Below, piece after piece: positions 34,766-43,157 of a stretch of DNA of 64,000 nt (positions are counted from its first letter, which is position 1; the number at the start of each line of letters is the position of its first letter). The DNA is from Streptomyces gilvus (lineage in GTDB: Bacteria > Actinomycetota > Actinomycetes > Streptomycetales > Streptomycetaceae), in the NCBI RefSeq assembly GCF_022513565.1, contig NZ_JAKWBE010000006.1, positions 62,001 to 126,000 of the forward strand, in the 5' to 3' direction. The notes under the pieces are model-generated. The model was not told the origin of the DNA and searched no databases. It saw only the letters and a program-made list of their open reading frames with translations. A program made the translations under genes and the position numbers.

Positions 34766-34937
34766 CGGGGTCCCTTCGGGAGCGTCGGAAGCGAGTACGG
34801 CGTTCGCTCGTTCGACGACTATGAGCTGCCGAAGGCCCCGCAGGTCACGCCCGTCCCCGCTTCACGACATCCCTGTCACACGCCCATGACAGAGCAACAC
34901 ATCGGCTGTGAAGGCTTGTCGGTGCGAACCGCCCCGG

Positions 34938-36239
34938 TCACGCGGGTACGTGCACCGTCTCCACCCGGCTCGCCACCAGCCGCTCCCGTTCCCGCCGGGC
35001 GACCCGGCGCCGCAGCCGCAGGATCTGGCTGAGGCCCAGCGCCTGCAGCACGAACACCGTGGAGAAGGCGACGGTGTAGTCGTCGCCCGTGGCGTCCAGG
35101 AGCACGCCGATCAGGAACAGCGTCGTCATCGAGGCGACGAAACCACCCATGTTGGTGATCCCGGAGGCCGTGCCCTGACGCTCCGGCGGGTTGGCCGGCC
35201 GCGCGAAGTCGAAGCCGATCATCGACGCCGGGCCACACGCCCCGAGCACCGTGCACAGCACGATCAACAGCCACATCGGCGCGTGCTCTCCGGGGTAGGC
35301 CAGCGTGGCCGCCCACATCAGGGCCGTCGCCCCGACCGTGCCGAGCGCCAGCGGCAGCCGGGCCGTGTGGTGCCGGGCGACGATCTGGCCGTAGACCAGC
35401 CCGACGACCATGTTGGACAGGACGACCAGGGTGAGGAGTTCGCCGGCCGTGGCGCGGGACAGGCCCTGTGCCTGGACCAGGAACGGCAGCCCCCACAGCA
35501 GCAGGAACACCATCGCCGGGAACTGGGTCGTGAAGTGCACCCACATACCCAGCCGTGTACCCGGCTCCCGCCAGGAAGCGGCGATCTGGCGTCGTACGTA
35601 CGCGGCGCCCCGGTGCGGGAAGGGCTCCGGCTCCTGGCCCTCGGGGTGGTCCTTGAGGAACACCAGCATCAGGACCAGGACGACGACACCGGCGACGGCG
35701 CTGCCCGCGAAGGCCGGCGTCCAGCCGACGCCGTGCAGCAGACGGGCCAGGACCAGGGTGGAGACCAGGTTGCCCGCCATGCCGACCAGCCCCGCGAGCT
35801 GCGCGACCAGCGGGCCGCGGCGGACCGGGAACCAGCGGCTGCCCAGCCGCAGCACGCTGATGAAGGTCATCGCGTCACCGCAGCCGAGCAGCGCGCGGGA
35901 GGCGAGGGCGGTGCCGTAGGTGGGCGAGAAGGCGAAACCGAGCTGCCCGGCCGTGAACAGCACGGTGCCCAGGGCCAGCACCTTCTTGGTGCCGAGCCGG
36001 TCCACCAGCAGACCGACCGGTATCTGCATGCCGGCGTAGACCAGCAGCTGCAGGATCGAGAAGGTCGACAGCGCCGAGGCGTTCACATGGAAGCGGTCGG
36101 CCGCGTCGAGGCCGGCCACGCCCAGGGACGTACGGAAGATGACGGCGACGAAGTAGACGGAGACGCCGATGCCCCAGACGGCGATCGCGCACCGGCCGCC
36201 CGGAGGGTCGCCCGGGAGGGTGGTCGAGGAGGAGCTCAT
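34938..36239 (-). CDS. Major facilitator superfamily transporter
   Basis: Protein of 433 residues with about 12 hydrophobic helices and the MFS motif A between helices 2 and 3 (GLLVDRLGTKKVLALG). A second signature around RALLGCGDAMTFISVLRLGSRWF resembles anion:cation symporter and nitrate/sugar-phosphate-like subfamilies. The substrate is unknown. The ATG overlaps the stop of the GntR gene by four bases, so the two are translationally coupled and the regulator probably controls this transporter in response to its substrate, perhaps an organic acid given the FCD-type regulator. Confidence 0.9.
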   Translation of the reverse strand: MSSSSTTLPGDPPGGRCAIAVWGIGVSVYFVAVIFRTSLGVAGLDAADRFHVNASALSTFSILQLLVYAGMQIPVGLLVDRLGTKKVLALGTVLFTAGQLGFAFSPTYGTALASRALLGCGDAMTFISVLRLGSRWFPVRRGPLVAQLAGLVGMAGNLVSTLVLARLLHGVGWTPAFAGSAVAGVVVLVLMLVFLKDHPEGQEPEPFPHRGAAYVRRQIAASWREPGTRLGMWVHFTTQFPAMVFLLLWGLPFLVQAQGLSRATAGELLTLVVLSNMVVGLVYGQIVARHHTARLPLALGTVGATALMWAATLAYPGEHAPMWLLIVLCTVLGACGPASMIGFDFARPANPPERQGTASGITNMGGFVASMTTLFLIGVLLDATGDDYTVAFSTVFVLQALGLSQILRLRRRVARRERERLVASRVETVHVPA

Positions 36240-36901
36240 CGGACCTCACCCCGGGCCAGGTGCGAGAACCAGCCCACATGCCGGTGGACGATCCCGACGG
36301 CCGCCTCCGCGTCCCCGGAGCGCAGCGCCTCGAGGATCTCCTCGTGCTCGACGAGGGTCTTGGCGATGCGGTCGGGGTGCGAGTGCATGATCGCGACGCC
36401 CATGCGCAACTGGCGGTCGCGGAGCTGGTCGTAGAGCCGGGAGAGGATCTCGTTGCCGCCGCTGCGGACGATCTCGGCGTGGAAACAGCGGTCGGTGACC
36501 GCGGCCCCGGCGAGATCGCCGTCGGCGGCCTGCTGCTTCTGCCGGGCCAGCAGCTCCTCGAGCCGCTGCACAAGGCCGGCCGGAGCCGGTACGGCCTTCC
36601 TCGCCGCGTGCTCCTCGACCAGCAGCCGGGTCTCGACCACGTCCGCGATCTCCTGCGCGGAGACCGGCAGGACCAGGGCGCCCTTCTTCGGGTAGAGCCT
36701 GAGCAGCCCTTCCACCTCCAGGCGCAGCAGCGCCTCGCGCACCGGGGTGCGGGACACTCCGACGGCCTCGGCGAGCTCGCCCTCGGTGAGGAGGGTCCCG
36801 CCCTCGTAGCGGCGCTCCAGGACGCCCTGTTTGACGTGGGTGTAGACGCGGTCGGCGGCGGGCGGTTGCTTGGCGGTCAGGGTCCCCGGGCTCGTCGTCA
36901 T
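36236..36901 (-). CDS. GntR-family regulator, FadR/FCD subfamily
   Basis: Protein of 221 residues. An N-terminal winged helix (about 15-80: GGTLLTEGELAEAVGVSRTPVREALLRLEVEGLLRLYPKKG) is followed by a helical FCD ligand-binding domain with the metal-binding pattern DRCFHAEIV, HSHPDRIAKTLVEHEEI and VHRHVGW. FCD regulators usually sense small carboxylic acids. The gene is coupled to a downstream MFS transporter. The promoter looks leaderless: TATGCT on the minus strand ends seven bases before the ATG. An AT-rich stretch with overlapping GTAC half sites (36915-36935) could be an auto-operator. Confidence 0.92.
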   Translation of the reverse strand: MTTSPGTLTAKQPPAADRVYTHVKQGVLERRYEGGTLLTEGELAEAVGVSRTPVREALLRLEVEGLLRLYPKKGALVLPVSAQEIADVVETRLLVEEHAARKAVPAPAGLVQRLEELLARQKQQAADGDLAGAAVTDRCFHAEIVRSGGNEILSRLYDQLRDRQLRMGVAIMHSHPDRIAKTLVEHEEILEALRSGDAEAAVGIVHRHVGWFSHLARGEVR

Positions 36902-36907
36902 GCGAAC

Positions 36908-36913
36908 AGCATA
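36908..36913 (-). promoter_or_regulatory. -10 element TATGCT, leaderless GntR gene
   Basis: On the minus strand TATGCT is separated from the ATG at 36901 by six bases and no ribosome site fits between. No convincing -35 was found. Confidence 0.35.
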
Positions 36914-37097
36914 GATACATCACGTACGCATAAGGGATCACGTCCAACATACGGACGAATCACCCTTCACAGGAACCCGGCCCAACAACAGCACAACCTT
37001 CTGTGCTACTTACGTGTCACACACATGCGGCCCCATTCGCTTCCCCCTCCAACTCGGCCGCATATCAGGGGCATTCAACGCAATCGGGGTATTTCAG

Positions 37098-38009
37098 TTG
37101 ATTACCGCCATCACCGGCACCAAGGGCAGCCGCCTCCGCCGCGCCGCCGCGGTCAGTGTCACCGCCGGCGCCGTTCTCGCGGCCGGGGCCTTCGCCGCGG
37201 CACCCGCGCAGGCCGTCACCACGCCCTCGATCGTGGCCAAGGGCGGCTACGTGATGAACAACGCGAACGGGTCGACGCTGTACACCAAGGCTGCGGACAC
37301 CAAGCGTTCGACGGGCTCCACCACGAAGATCATGACCGCCAAGGTCGTGCTCGCGCAGTCGAACCTGAACCTGGACAAGAAGGTCACGATCCAGAAGGCG
37401 TACAGCGACTACGTCGTCGCCAACCACGCCTCCCTGGCCCACCTGATCGTCGGCGACAAGGTCACCGTCCGTCAGCTGCTGTACGGGCTGATGCTGCCGT
37501 CGGGCTGCGACGCCGCGTACGCGCTCGCCGACACGTACGGGTCCGGCTCCACCCGGGCCGCGCGCGTGAAGTCGTTCATCGGCAAGATGAACAAGGCCGC
37601 GTCGGACCTGCACCTGAAGAACACGCACTTCGACTCCTTCGACGGCATCGGCAACGGCAACAACTACTCGACGCCGCGCGACCTGACGAAGATCGCCAGC
37701 AGCGCGATGAAGAACGCCAACTTCCGCGCGATCGTCAAGACGAAGTCGTACACGGCGAAGACGATCACCAAGACGGGCTCCACCCGCACGATGGCGGCGT
37801 GGAAGAACACCAACGGGCTGCTCAGCAGCTACAGCGGCACGATCGGCGTCAAGACCGGCTCGGGTCCGGAGGCCGGCTACTGCCTGGTCTTCGCCGCGAC
37901 CCGGGGCGGCAAGACGGTCATCGGCACGGTGCTGTCCTCCACGTCCATCCCGAACCGCGAGGCGGACGCGAAGAAGCTCATGAACTACGGCTTCGCCAAG
38001 CTCGGCTGA
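37098..38009 (+). CDS. dacA: D-alanyl-D-alanine carboxypeptidase (PBP5-like)
   Basis: Protein of 303 residues that should trim pentapeptide stems of peptidoglycan outside the membrane. The frame extends to GTG 37014, but TTG 37098 with GGGG upstream gives a normal signal peptide (RLRRAAAVSVTAGAVLAAGAFAAAPAQA). Serine peptidase S11 motifs are present: STTK (nucleophile Ser near 74), SGC in MLPSGCDAAY replacing the usual SGN, and KTG in VKTGSGPEAGY near 251. The region after KTG ends quickly, so the C-terminal beta domain and amphipathic anchor of E. coli PBP5 are absent. Strong terminator downstream. Confidence 0.9.
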   Translation: MITAITGTKGSRLRRAAAVSVTAGAVLAAGAFAAAPAQAVTTPSIVAKGGYVMNNANGSTLYTKAADTKRSTGSTTKIMTAKVVLAQSNLNLDKKVTIQKAYSDYVVANHASLAHLIVGDKVTVRQLLYGLMLPSGCDAAYALADTYGSGSTRAARVKSFIGKMNKAASDLHLKNTHFDSFDGIGNGNNYSTPRDLTKIASSAMKNANFRAIVKTKSYTAKTITKTGSTRTMAAWKNTNGLLSSYSGTIGVKTGSGPEAGYCLVFAATRGGKTVIGTVLSSTSIPNREADAKKLMNYGFAKLG

Positions 38010-38029
38010 CCCCGAGTCACCGTCCTACC

Positions 38030-38062
38030 GAAGGGCCCCTCGTCACTGGCGAGGGGCCCTTC
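38030..38062 (+). terminator. Hairpin terminator after dacA
   Basis: GAAGGGCCCCTCG (38030-38042), seven-base loop, CGAGGGGCCCTTC (38050-38062): perfect 13-bp stem 20 bases after the stop. Confidence 0.92.
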
Positions 38063-38120
38063 ACGCTTTGCAGCCACCGGCAAGCGGAAACCACGAACTT
38101 CGCTCGCACAAGTGAACATC

Positions 38121-38140
38121 AATAAGCCAGCTGGCATATT
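38121..38140. promoter_or_regulatory. Near-perfect 20-bp palindrome before Bro-N gene
   Basis: AATAAGCCAGCTGGCATATT: central GCCAGCTGGC is perfect and the flanking AATA/TATT also pair; only the symmetric A-A position fails. It sits 42 bases upstream of the Bro-N start in an AT-rich patch that also offers CATATT as a -10. This has the form of a phage-type operator and is the best candidate binding site for the adjacent regulator-like protein. Confidence 0.5.
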
Positions 38141-38181
38141 CGATTTCCTCCGCCCTGGGTTCCGCAGCGGAGGTGGTTCAC

Positions 38182-39177
38182 ATGAACGAACCCAGCAAGC
38201 AGCCCAACGCGGGCAAGCGACAGGACGCGATCGACGTCAGTGACTTCGTGTACGCGGCGACGGGGGCCAGGGTGCGGCGGCTCACGGTGCCGGACGGGTC
38301 TCACTGGTTTCCGGCGGTGGATGTGTGCACCGAACTCGGTTACACCACGCCCAGGAAAGCTCTTCTCGACCACGTCCCGGAGGAGCACCGAAAGAATCTC
38401 GAGACCGTGACTGGAAGTCACGGTCTCAGCATTCCCGCAGGTAGGTCATGGCGCCGAGACCTGAACCTCATCGATCTGCAGGGTCTCATCATCCTGGTCA
38501 ACGGCTGCACGAAGCCGGCCTGCGCGCCCTTCAAGCAATGGGTCGCCGAAGTGATCGAGACCGTCCAGCGAGAGGGCTCCTACACCCTCGAAGAAGCCGA
38601 AGTGCAGTCCGCCGAACCCGGCGCCCCCATCGCGTACGCCATGCCGGAGCAGGTCGCCGAAGCGATCGTGCGGCTGGAGGAACGCAATCTTCAGGCCGAC
38701 GAACAGTTCGCAGTCGCGCAGCACAAATCGCTCGCCCTGCAACAGGAGATCGCGGACACGCAACAGAAGATCGCGGAGACGCAGCAGGAAATGGTCGATC
38801 TGCAACGCGCCACCCTCGCCGCACAACAGACCATCGCCCAGGCCATGGAACGCATCGCGGACCGGATCGACATGCTGGCCTTCCGGCGTCCGGCACCACC
38901 CACCGCCGACAGCCCCGCACCACCGACCACGGAATCTGTTCTGGCCGACTGGCGTCGGCGGCTGGCCGTGACGGAGGACGTGTGGACCGTGGCCGTGGTC
39001 ATCGCACCGGTGCTCGTCGAGGAGGGTGAACTCCGGCAGCCGCTCGAAGTGATCGCCGCCCGTACGGGGCTGTCCGTGCAGCGCGTCAACGAGTGTCTGC
39101 GGATGCTGCGCAAGCACGCCTGTATCCGCCCGCAGGGTGCCTCCGAGGACAGGGCGCCGGTTTACGTGCTGAACTGA
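38182..39177 (+). CDS. Bro-N (antirepressor-like) protein with coiled coil and winged helix
   Basis: Protein of 331 residues; ATG 38182 follows GGAGGTGG and is preferred over GTG 38173. Residues 15-120 are a Bro-N domain as in phage antirepressors and baculovirus Bro proteins (HWFPAVDVCTELGYTTPRKALLDHV, LNLIDLQGLIILVNGC, FKQWVAEVIETVQREGSY). Residues 160-235 are a Gln/Glu-rich coiled coil with short repeats (QQEIADTQQKIAETQQEM). The last 80 residues look like a winged helix (VIAARTGLSVQRVNECLRMLRKHACI). No phage genes surround it; it sits between dacA and the bkd operon, each separated by a terminator. The same type recurs in Streptomyces core genomes as I recall. Function unknown, DNA binding likely. 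Confidence 0.85.
   Translation: MNEPSKQPNAGKRQDAIDVSDFVYAATGARVRRLTVPDGSHWFPAVDVCTELGYTTPRKALLDHVPEEHRKNLETVTGSHGLSIPAGRSWRRDLNLIDLQGLIILVNGCTKPACAPFKQWVAEVIETVQREGSYTLEEAEVQSAEPGAPIAYAMPEQVAEAIVRLEERNLQADEQFAVAQHKSLALQQEIADTQQKIAETQQEMVDLQRATLAAQQTIAQAMERIADRIDMLAFRRPAPPTADSPAPPTTESVLADWRRRLAVTEDVWTVAVVIAPVLVEEGELRQPLEVIAARTGLSVQRVNECLRMLRKHACIRPQGASEDRAPVYVLN
38401..38427. repeat. Perfect 12-bp inverted repeat inside Bro-N gene
   Basis: GAGACCGTGACT (38401-38412), GGA, AGTCACGGTCTC (38416-38427) form a perfect stem with a three-base loop. It encodes ETVTGSHGLS within the Bro-N domain. Such a stem is as strong as the terminators in this window but lies about 220 bases into the coding region. 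Confidence 0.85.
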
Positions 39178-39195
39178 CCCCGAGCGACAAAAAGA

Positions 39196-39238
39196 ATGAA
39201 GGGGCGGCCGCAATCCGAAGTTGCGGCCGTCCCTTCAT
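39196..39238. terminator. Bidirectional hairpin between Bro-N gene and bkd operon
   Basis: ATGAAGGGGCGGCCGCAA (39196-39213) and TTGCGGCCGTCCCTTCAT (39221-39238) pair over 18 positions with one G-T wobble. It lies 18 bases after the Bro-N stop and 29 bases beyond the stop of the minus-strand operon, so it can serve both. Confidence 0.9.
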
Positions 39239-39267
39239 GGTTCAACCTACCCTGCCCGCCCGGCACC

Positions 39268-40707
39268 TCACGCCCAGCTGATCAACCTCTTCGGCTGTTC
39301 CAGGATCGACGCCACGTCCGCGAGGACCTTGGAGCCCAGTTCGCCGTCGACCAGGCGGTGGTCGAAGCTGAGGGCCAGGGTGGTGACCTGACGTGGCTTC
39401 ACCTTGCCCTTGTGGACCCACGGCTGGAGCTTGATCGCGCCGACCGCGAGGATCGCGGACTCCCCGGGGTTGAGGATCGGCGTGCCCGTGTCGACGCCGA
39501 AGACGCCCACGTTGGTGATGGTCACCGTGCCGCCCTGCATGGCGGCCGGGGACGTCTTGCCCTCGCGGGCCGTGGAGACCAGCTCGCCCAGGGACTCGGC
39601 GAGCTGCGGCAGCGTCTTGGCCTGGGCGTCCTTGATGTTGGGGACGATCAGCCCCCGAGGAGTGGCCGCCGCGATGCCCAGGTTGACGTAGTGCTTGAGG
39701 ACGATCTCCTGGGCCGCCTCGTCCCAGGACGCGTTGATGTCGGGGTTCCGCTTGATCGCCACCAGCAGGGCCTTGGCGATGAGGAGGAGCGGATTCACCC
39801 GCAGGCCCGCGAACTCCTTGTCCTGCTTGAGCTCCTCCACCAGCTTCATCGTCCGCGTCACGTCCACCGTCACGAACTCGGTGACGTGCGGCGCCGTGAA
39901 CGCCGACCCGACCATCGCCTGCGCGGTCATCTTGCGGACACCCTTGACGGGGATGCGCGTCTCGCGTGCCGAGTCGTACGTCGGCACGGGCGCGGGAGCG
40001 ACCGCGGGAGCGGAGGGTGCCTCAACGGGCGCTTCCGGCGCCTGCGTCGACGCCACCGCCGCGTGCACGTCCTCGCGCGTGATGATGCCGTCCGGGCCGG
40101 ACGGGACCACCGACGCGAGGTCGACGCCCAGGTCCTTGGCCAGCTTGCGCACCGGCGGCTTGGCCAGCGGCCGGGGCTTCTCGGCGGTCTCGGCGGCCGG
40201 CGCCGTCCCGCCGTGGCCGTTCAGCTCGGTCTGGATGGCCGTCGACGCCGGGGAGACCACGGCCTCCGGGCCCTTGCGCGGGCGGCGCCTGGTGGAGGAC
40301 GTCGCCACGCCGTAGCCGACGAGGACCGGCTGGCGGCCCGACCCCTCGGGCTTCTTCTCCTCGGCGGTCTCGGCGGAAGCGGCGGAGGCGGCGGAGGCCG
40401 CGGTCTCGGCCGGCGCCTGCGCGGGAACCTCGGCGGGAGCCGCACCGCCGGAGACGTCCACCGCGATGATCGGCGTGCCCACGTCGACCGTGGTGCCCTC
40501 GGGGAAGTGCAGGTCGCGTACCACCCCGTCGTACGGGATGGGCAGTTCGACGGCCGCCTTGGCCGTCTCGACCTCGCACACCACCTGGCCGTCGGTGACC
40601 GTGTCGCCGGGCTGCACGTACCACTTGAGGATCTCCGCCTCGGTGAGCCCCTCGCCCACGTCCGGCATCTTGAACTCGCGTACGGACGCTTCCGTCATCG
40701 TCGTCAC
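39268..40707 (-). CDS. bkdC: Branched-chain 2-oxoacid dehydrogenase E2 (cluster 1)
   Basis: Protein of about 479 residues; dihydrolipoamide acyltransferase core making isobutyryl-, isovaleryl- and 2-methylbutyryl-CoA. Lipoyl domain at 1-85 with the lipoylated Lys in ETAKAAVELP (near 47); Ala/Pro-rich hinge; peripheral subunit-binding domain near 180-215 (PVRKLAKDLGVDLASVVPSG); catalytic domain 240-479 with FDHRLVDGELG near 452. GTG 40707 is preferred, six bases after AGGAG; ATG 40698 is an alternative. It begins 10 bases after the E1-beta stop. Products feed branched-chain fatty acid starter units and acyl-CoA precursors. A second, divergent copy lies at 54506. Confidence 0.94.
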   Translation of the reverse strand: MTTMTEASVREFKMPDVGEGLTEAEILKWYVQPGDTVTDGQVVCEVETAKAAVELPIPYDGVVRDLHFPEGTTVDVGTPIIAVDVSGGAAPAEVPAQAPAETAASAASAASAETAEEKKPEGSGRQPVLVGYGVATSSTRRRPRKGPEAVVSPASTAIQTELNGHGGTAPAAETAEKPRPLAKPPVRKLAKDLGVDLASVVPSGPDGIITREDVHAAVASTQAPEAPVEAPSAPAVAPAPVPTYDSARETRIPVKGVRKMTAQAMVGSAFTAPHVTEFVTVDVTRTMKLVEELKQDKEFAGLRVNPLLLIAKALLVAIKRNPDINASWDEAAQEIVLKHYVNLGIAAATPRGLIVPNIKDAQAKTLPQLAESLGELVSTAREGKTSPAAMQGGTVTITNVGVFGVDTGTPILNPGESAILAVGAIKLQPWVHKGKVKPRQVTTLALSFDHRLVDGELGSKVLADVASILEQPKRLISWA

Positions 40708-40717
40708 GACCCTCTCC

Positions 40718-41725
40718 TCAGTACGCCAGGGCACGGTCGACGGCGTCGAGCACCCGGTCCAGGCCCGGCAGGAACTCCTCCTCCAGCCGGGCCGGCGGGT
40801 ACGGGGCGTGGTAGCCGCCGACCCGGAGCACCGGGGCCTCCAGGTGGTAGAAGCAGCGCTCGGTGATCCGGGCGGCGATCTCCGCGCCCGAACCGAAGAA
40901 CACCGGTGCCTCGTGGACCACGACCAGGCGGCGGGTCTTCTCCACCGAGGTCTGGATCGAGTCGAAGTCCAGCGGGGAGATCGAGCGCAGGTCCAGGACC
41001 TCCAGCGACCTGCCCTCCTCGGCGGCCGCGTCGGCCACCTCCTGACAGAGCTTCACCATCGGGCCGTACGCGACCAGGGTCAGGTCGGTGCCCGTGCGCA
41101 CGGTCCGTGCCTTGTGCAGCGGGCCGGGGATGGCCTCCGGGTCGACCTCGGCCTTGTCCCAGTAGCGGCGCTTGGGCTCGAAGAAGATCACCGGGTCGTC
41201 GCTCTGGATGGCCTGCTGCATCATCCAGTAGGCGTCCGAGGCGTTGGACGGGCTGACCACCTTCAGGCCCGACACGTGCGCGAACAGCGACTCCGGGGAC
41301 TCGGAGTGGTGCTCGACCGCGCCGATGCCGCCGCCGTAGGGGATGCGGACGACGACCGGAAGCTTGACCTTGCCCAGGGACCGCGCGTGCATCTTGGCGA
41401 GCTGGGTGACGATCTGGTCGTAGGCCGGGAAGACGAAGCCGTCGAACTGGATCTCCACCACCGGGCGGTAGCCGCGCAGGGCGAGGCCGATCGCGGTGCC
41501 GACGATGCCGGACTCGGCGAGCGGGGTGTCGATGACGCGGCTCTCGCCGAAGTCCTTCTGCAGGCCGTCCGTCACCCGGAAGACGCCGCCGAGCTTGCCG
41601 ACGTCCTCGCCCATGACGAGCACCTTGGGGTCCGCGTCCAGGGCGCGCCGCAGCGACTCGTTGATCGCCTTGGCCAGAGCCATGTTCTTGGATGTCGCCG
41701 TCTTGGATGTCACGGTCTCCGCCAT
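40718..41725 (-). CDS. bkdB: Branched-chain 2-oxoacid dehydrogenase E1 beta (cluster 1)
   Basis: Protein of 335 residues; beta subunit of the thiamine diphosphate-dependent E1 component. Family blocks are intact: VLVMGEDVGKLGGVFRVTDGL, DTPLAESGIVGTAIGLALRG, RIPYGGGIGAVEHHSESPE, PVIFFEPKRRYW and LDLRSISPLD. ATG 41725 follows the E1-alpha stop after one base, so translation is coupled. A longer open frame upstream is the shadow of the E1-alpha gene. Together with the adjacent genes it forms the alpha2beta2 E1 bound to the E2 core; the E3 (lipoamide dehydrogenase) is not in the window. Confidence 0.95.
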   Translation of the reverse strand: MAETVTSKTATSKNMALAKAINESLRRALDADPKVLVMGEDVGKLGGVFRVTDGLQKDFGESRVIDTPLAESGIVGTAIGLALRGYRPVVEIQFDGFVFPAYDQIVTQLAKMHARSLGKVKLPVVVRIPYGGGIGAVEHHSESPESLFAHVSGLKVVSPSNASDAYWMMQQAIQSDDPVIFFEPKRRYWDKAEVDPEAIPGPLHKARTVRTGTDLTLVAYGPMVKLCQEVADAAAEEGRSLEVLDLRSISPLDFDSIQTSVEKTRRLVVVHEAPVFFGSGAEIAARITERCFYHLEAPVLRVGGYHAPYPPARLEEEFLPGLDRVLDAVDRALAY

Positions 41726-41726
41726 G

Positions 41727-42878
41727 TCAGGCCCCCTCTCCGTCCGCGAACGACGCCTGGTAGGCGGCGAACTGGGCTCGCTCCTCGTCGACGAGCGCGT
41801 GCCCGTCCGCGTACACGTTCTCGAAGATGGCGAAGTGGTCCGGGTCCGGCATGGCACGGACCGCCTCGCGCACTCGCTTGCCCAACGCCTCGGACTCGGC
41901 CTCGAGTTCCGCGAAGAATCCCTCGTCCGTGTGGTTTGAGGCCTCCAGGTACCGGCGCAGCCGCAGGATCGGGTCCTTCGCCTCCCAGGCCAGCCGCTCC
42001 TCGTCGCCCCGGTAGCGGGTGGGGTCGTCGGAGGTGGTGTGGGCGCCCATCCGGTAGGTGTACGCCTCCACCAGCGTGGGGCCCTCGCCGCTGCGGGCCC
42101 GCTCCAGTGCCCACTTGGTCACCGCGAGGCAGGCCAGCACGTCGTTGCCGTCCACGCGGACGCCCGGGAAGCCGTAGCCCTGGGCGCGCTGGTAGAGCGG
42201 GACGCGGGTCTGCTTCTCGGTCGGCTCGGAGATCGCCCACTGGTTGTTCTGGCAGAAGAACACGACCGGGGCGTTGTAGACCGCGGAGAAGGTGAACGAT
42301 TCGGCCACGTCGCCCTGGCTGGACGCCCCGTCGCCGAAGTAGGCGATCACCGCGCTGTCGGCGCCGTCCTTGGCGATGCCCATGGCGTAGCCGGTGGCGT
42401 GCAGCGTCTGGGAGCCGATGACGATCGTGTAGAGGTGGAAGTTGTTGCTGTTGGGGTCCCAGCCGCCGTTGTTCACGCCGCGGAACATGCCGAGCAGGTT
42501 GGTCGGGTCGACCCCGCGGCACCAGGCGACGCCGTGCTCGCGGTAGGTCGGGAAGACGTAGTCGTCCTCGCGGGTGGCGCGGCCGGAGCCGATCTGGGCG
42601 GCCTCCTGGCCCAGCAGCGAGGCCCACAGGCCGAGCTCGCCCTGGCGCTGCAGGGCGGTGGCCTCGGCGTCGAAGCGACGGGTGAGGACCATGTCGCGGT
42701 ACAGACCGCGCAGCTCTTCCGGGGTGATGCCGGCGACGTACTTGTCGTACTCGGCGTTCTTCAGGCGCTCGCCCTCGGGCGTCAGCAACTGAACGAGTTC
42801 GGGCTTGGTGCTCGGGGACTTCTTCGTCCCGGCGCTGCGTCGCGGCTTGCGCGCGGCGGCAGTGCTCTCCACGGTCAC
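41727..42878 (-). CDS. bkdA: Branched-chain 2-oxoacid dehydrogenase E1 alpha (cluster 1)
   Basis: Protein of 383 residues; alpha subunit of E1 which decarboxylates branched 2-oxoacids from valine, leucine and isoleucine. GTG 42878 has GGAGG seven bases upstream. The thiamine diphosphate motif is GDGASSQGDVAESFTFSAVYNAPVVFFCQNN (positions near 179-209; shortened here to its start GDG and end NN). The phosphorylation-loop region YRMGAHTTSDDPTRYR typical of this family is present. The N-terminal 35 residues are basic and disordered, as in actinobacterial homologues. First gene of a three-gene operon; the 440-base upstream region carries palindromes at 43072-43092 and 43158-43171. Confidence 0.95.
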   Translation of the reverse strand: MTVESTAAARKPRRSAGTKKSPSTKPELVQLLTPEGERLKNAEYDKYVAGITPEELRGLYRDMVLTRRFDAEATALQRQGELGLWASLLGQEAAQIGSGRATREDDYVFPTYREHGVAWCRGVDPTNLLGMFRGVNNGGWDPNSNNFHLYTIVIGSQTLHATGYAMGIAKDGADSAVIAYFGDGASSQGDVAESFTFSAVYNAPVVFFCQNNQWAISEPTEKQTRVPLYQRAQGYGFPGVRVDGNDVLACLAVTKWALERARSGEGPTLVEAYTYRMGAHTTSDDPTRYRGDEERLAWEAKDPILRLRRYLEASNHTDEGFFAELEAESEALGKRVREAVRAMPDPDHFAIFENVYADGHALVDEERAQFAAYQASFADGEGA

Positions 42879-43071
42879 GTGTGCTCCTCCGTCGGTCCGG
42901 CCCCCGGGGTTGCCGGGTACCAGTACGGCTCACCTGTTCCGACACCCGTGCACGGGGTGGGTGCCACTCGGCCGGAACAGGCGTGACAAGGTGCCCCGGC
43001 GAGCGCCCTGCACAAGGCACGTTACCCAGTGCTCCACATCTCTGTGAAACCCCTCCTGACCTGGGTTTTTG

Positions 43072-43092
43072 CTTGGATTTCCAAGTAAATCC
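43072..43092. promoter_or_regulatory. Overlapping palindromes upstream of bkd cluster 1
   Basis: CTTGGATTTCCAAG (43072-43085) is a perfect palindrome and GGATTT/AAATCC (43075-43080, 43087-43092) forms a second, overlapping inverted repeat. This patch is unusually AT-rich. It lies about 195 bases upstream of bkdA. Lrp/AsnC-type regulators control bkd genes in other bacteria and bind loosely palindromic AT-rich sites, so this is a candidate binding region. Confidence 0.4.
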
Positions 43093-43157
43093 CGAGAGCC
43101 CGGAACTTGTCCTGGTCACAGCCTTGCAGGGGGCCGGAACAACGGCACGTTATATCG

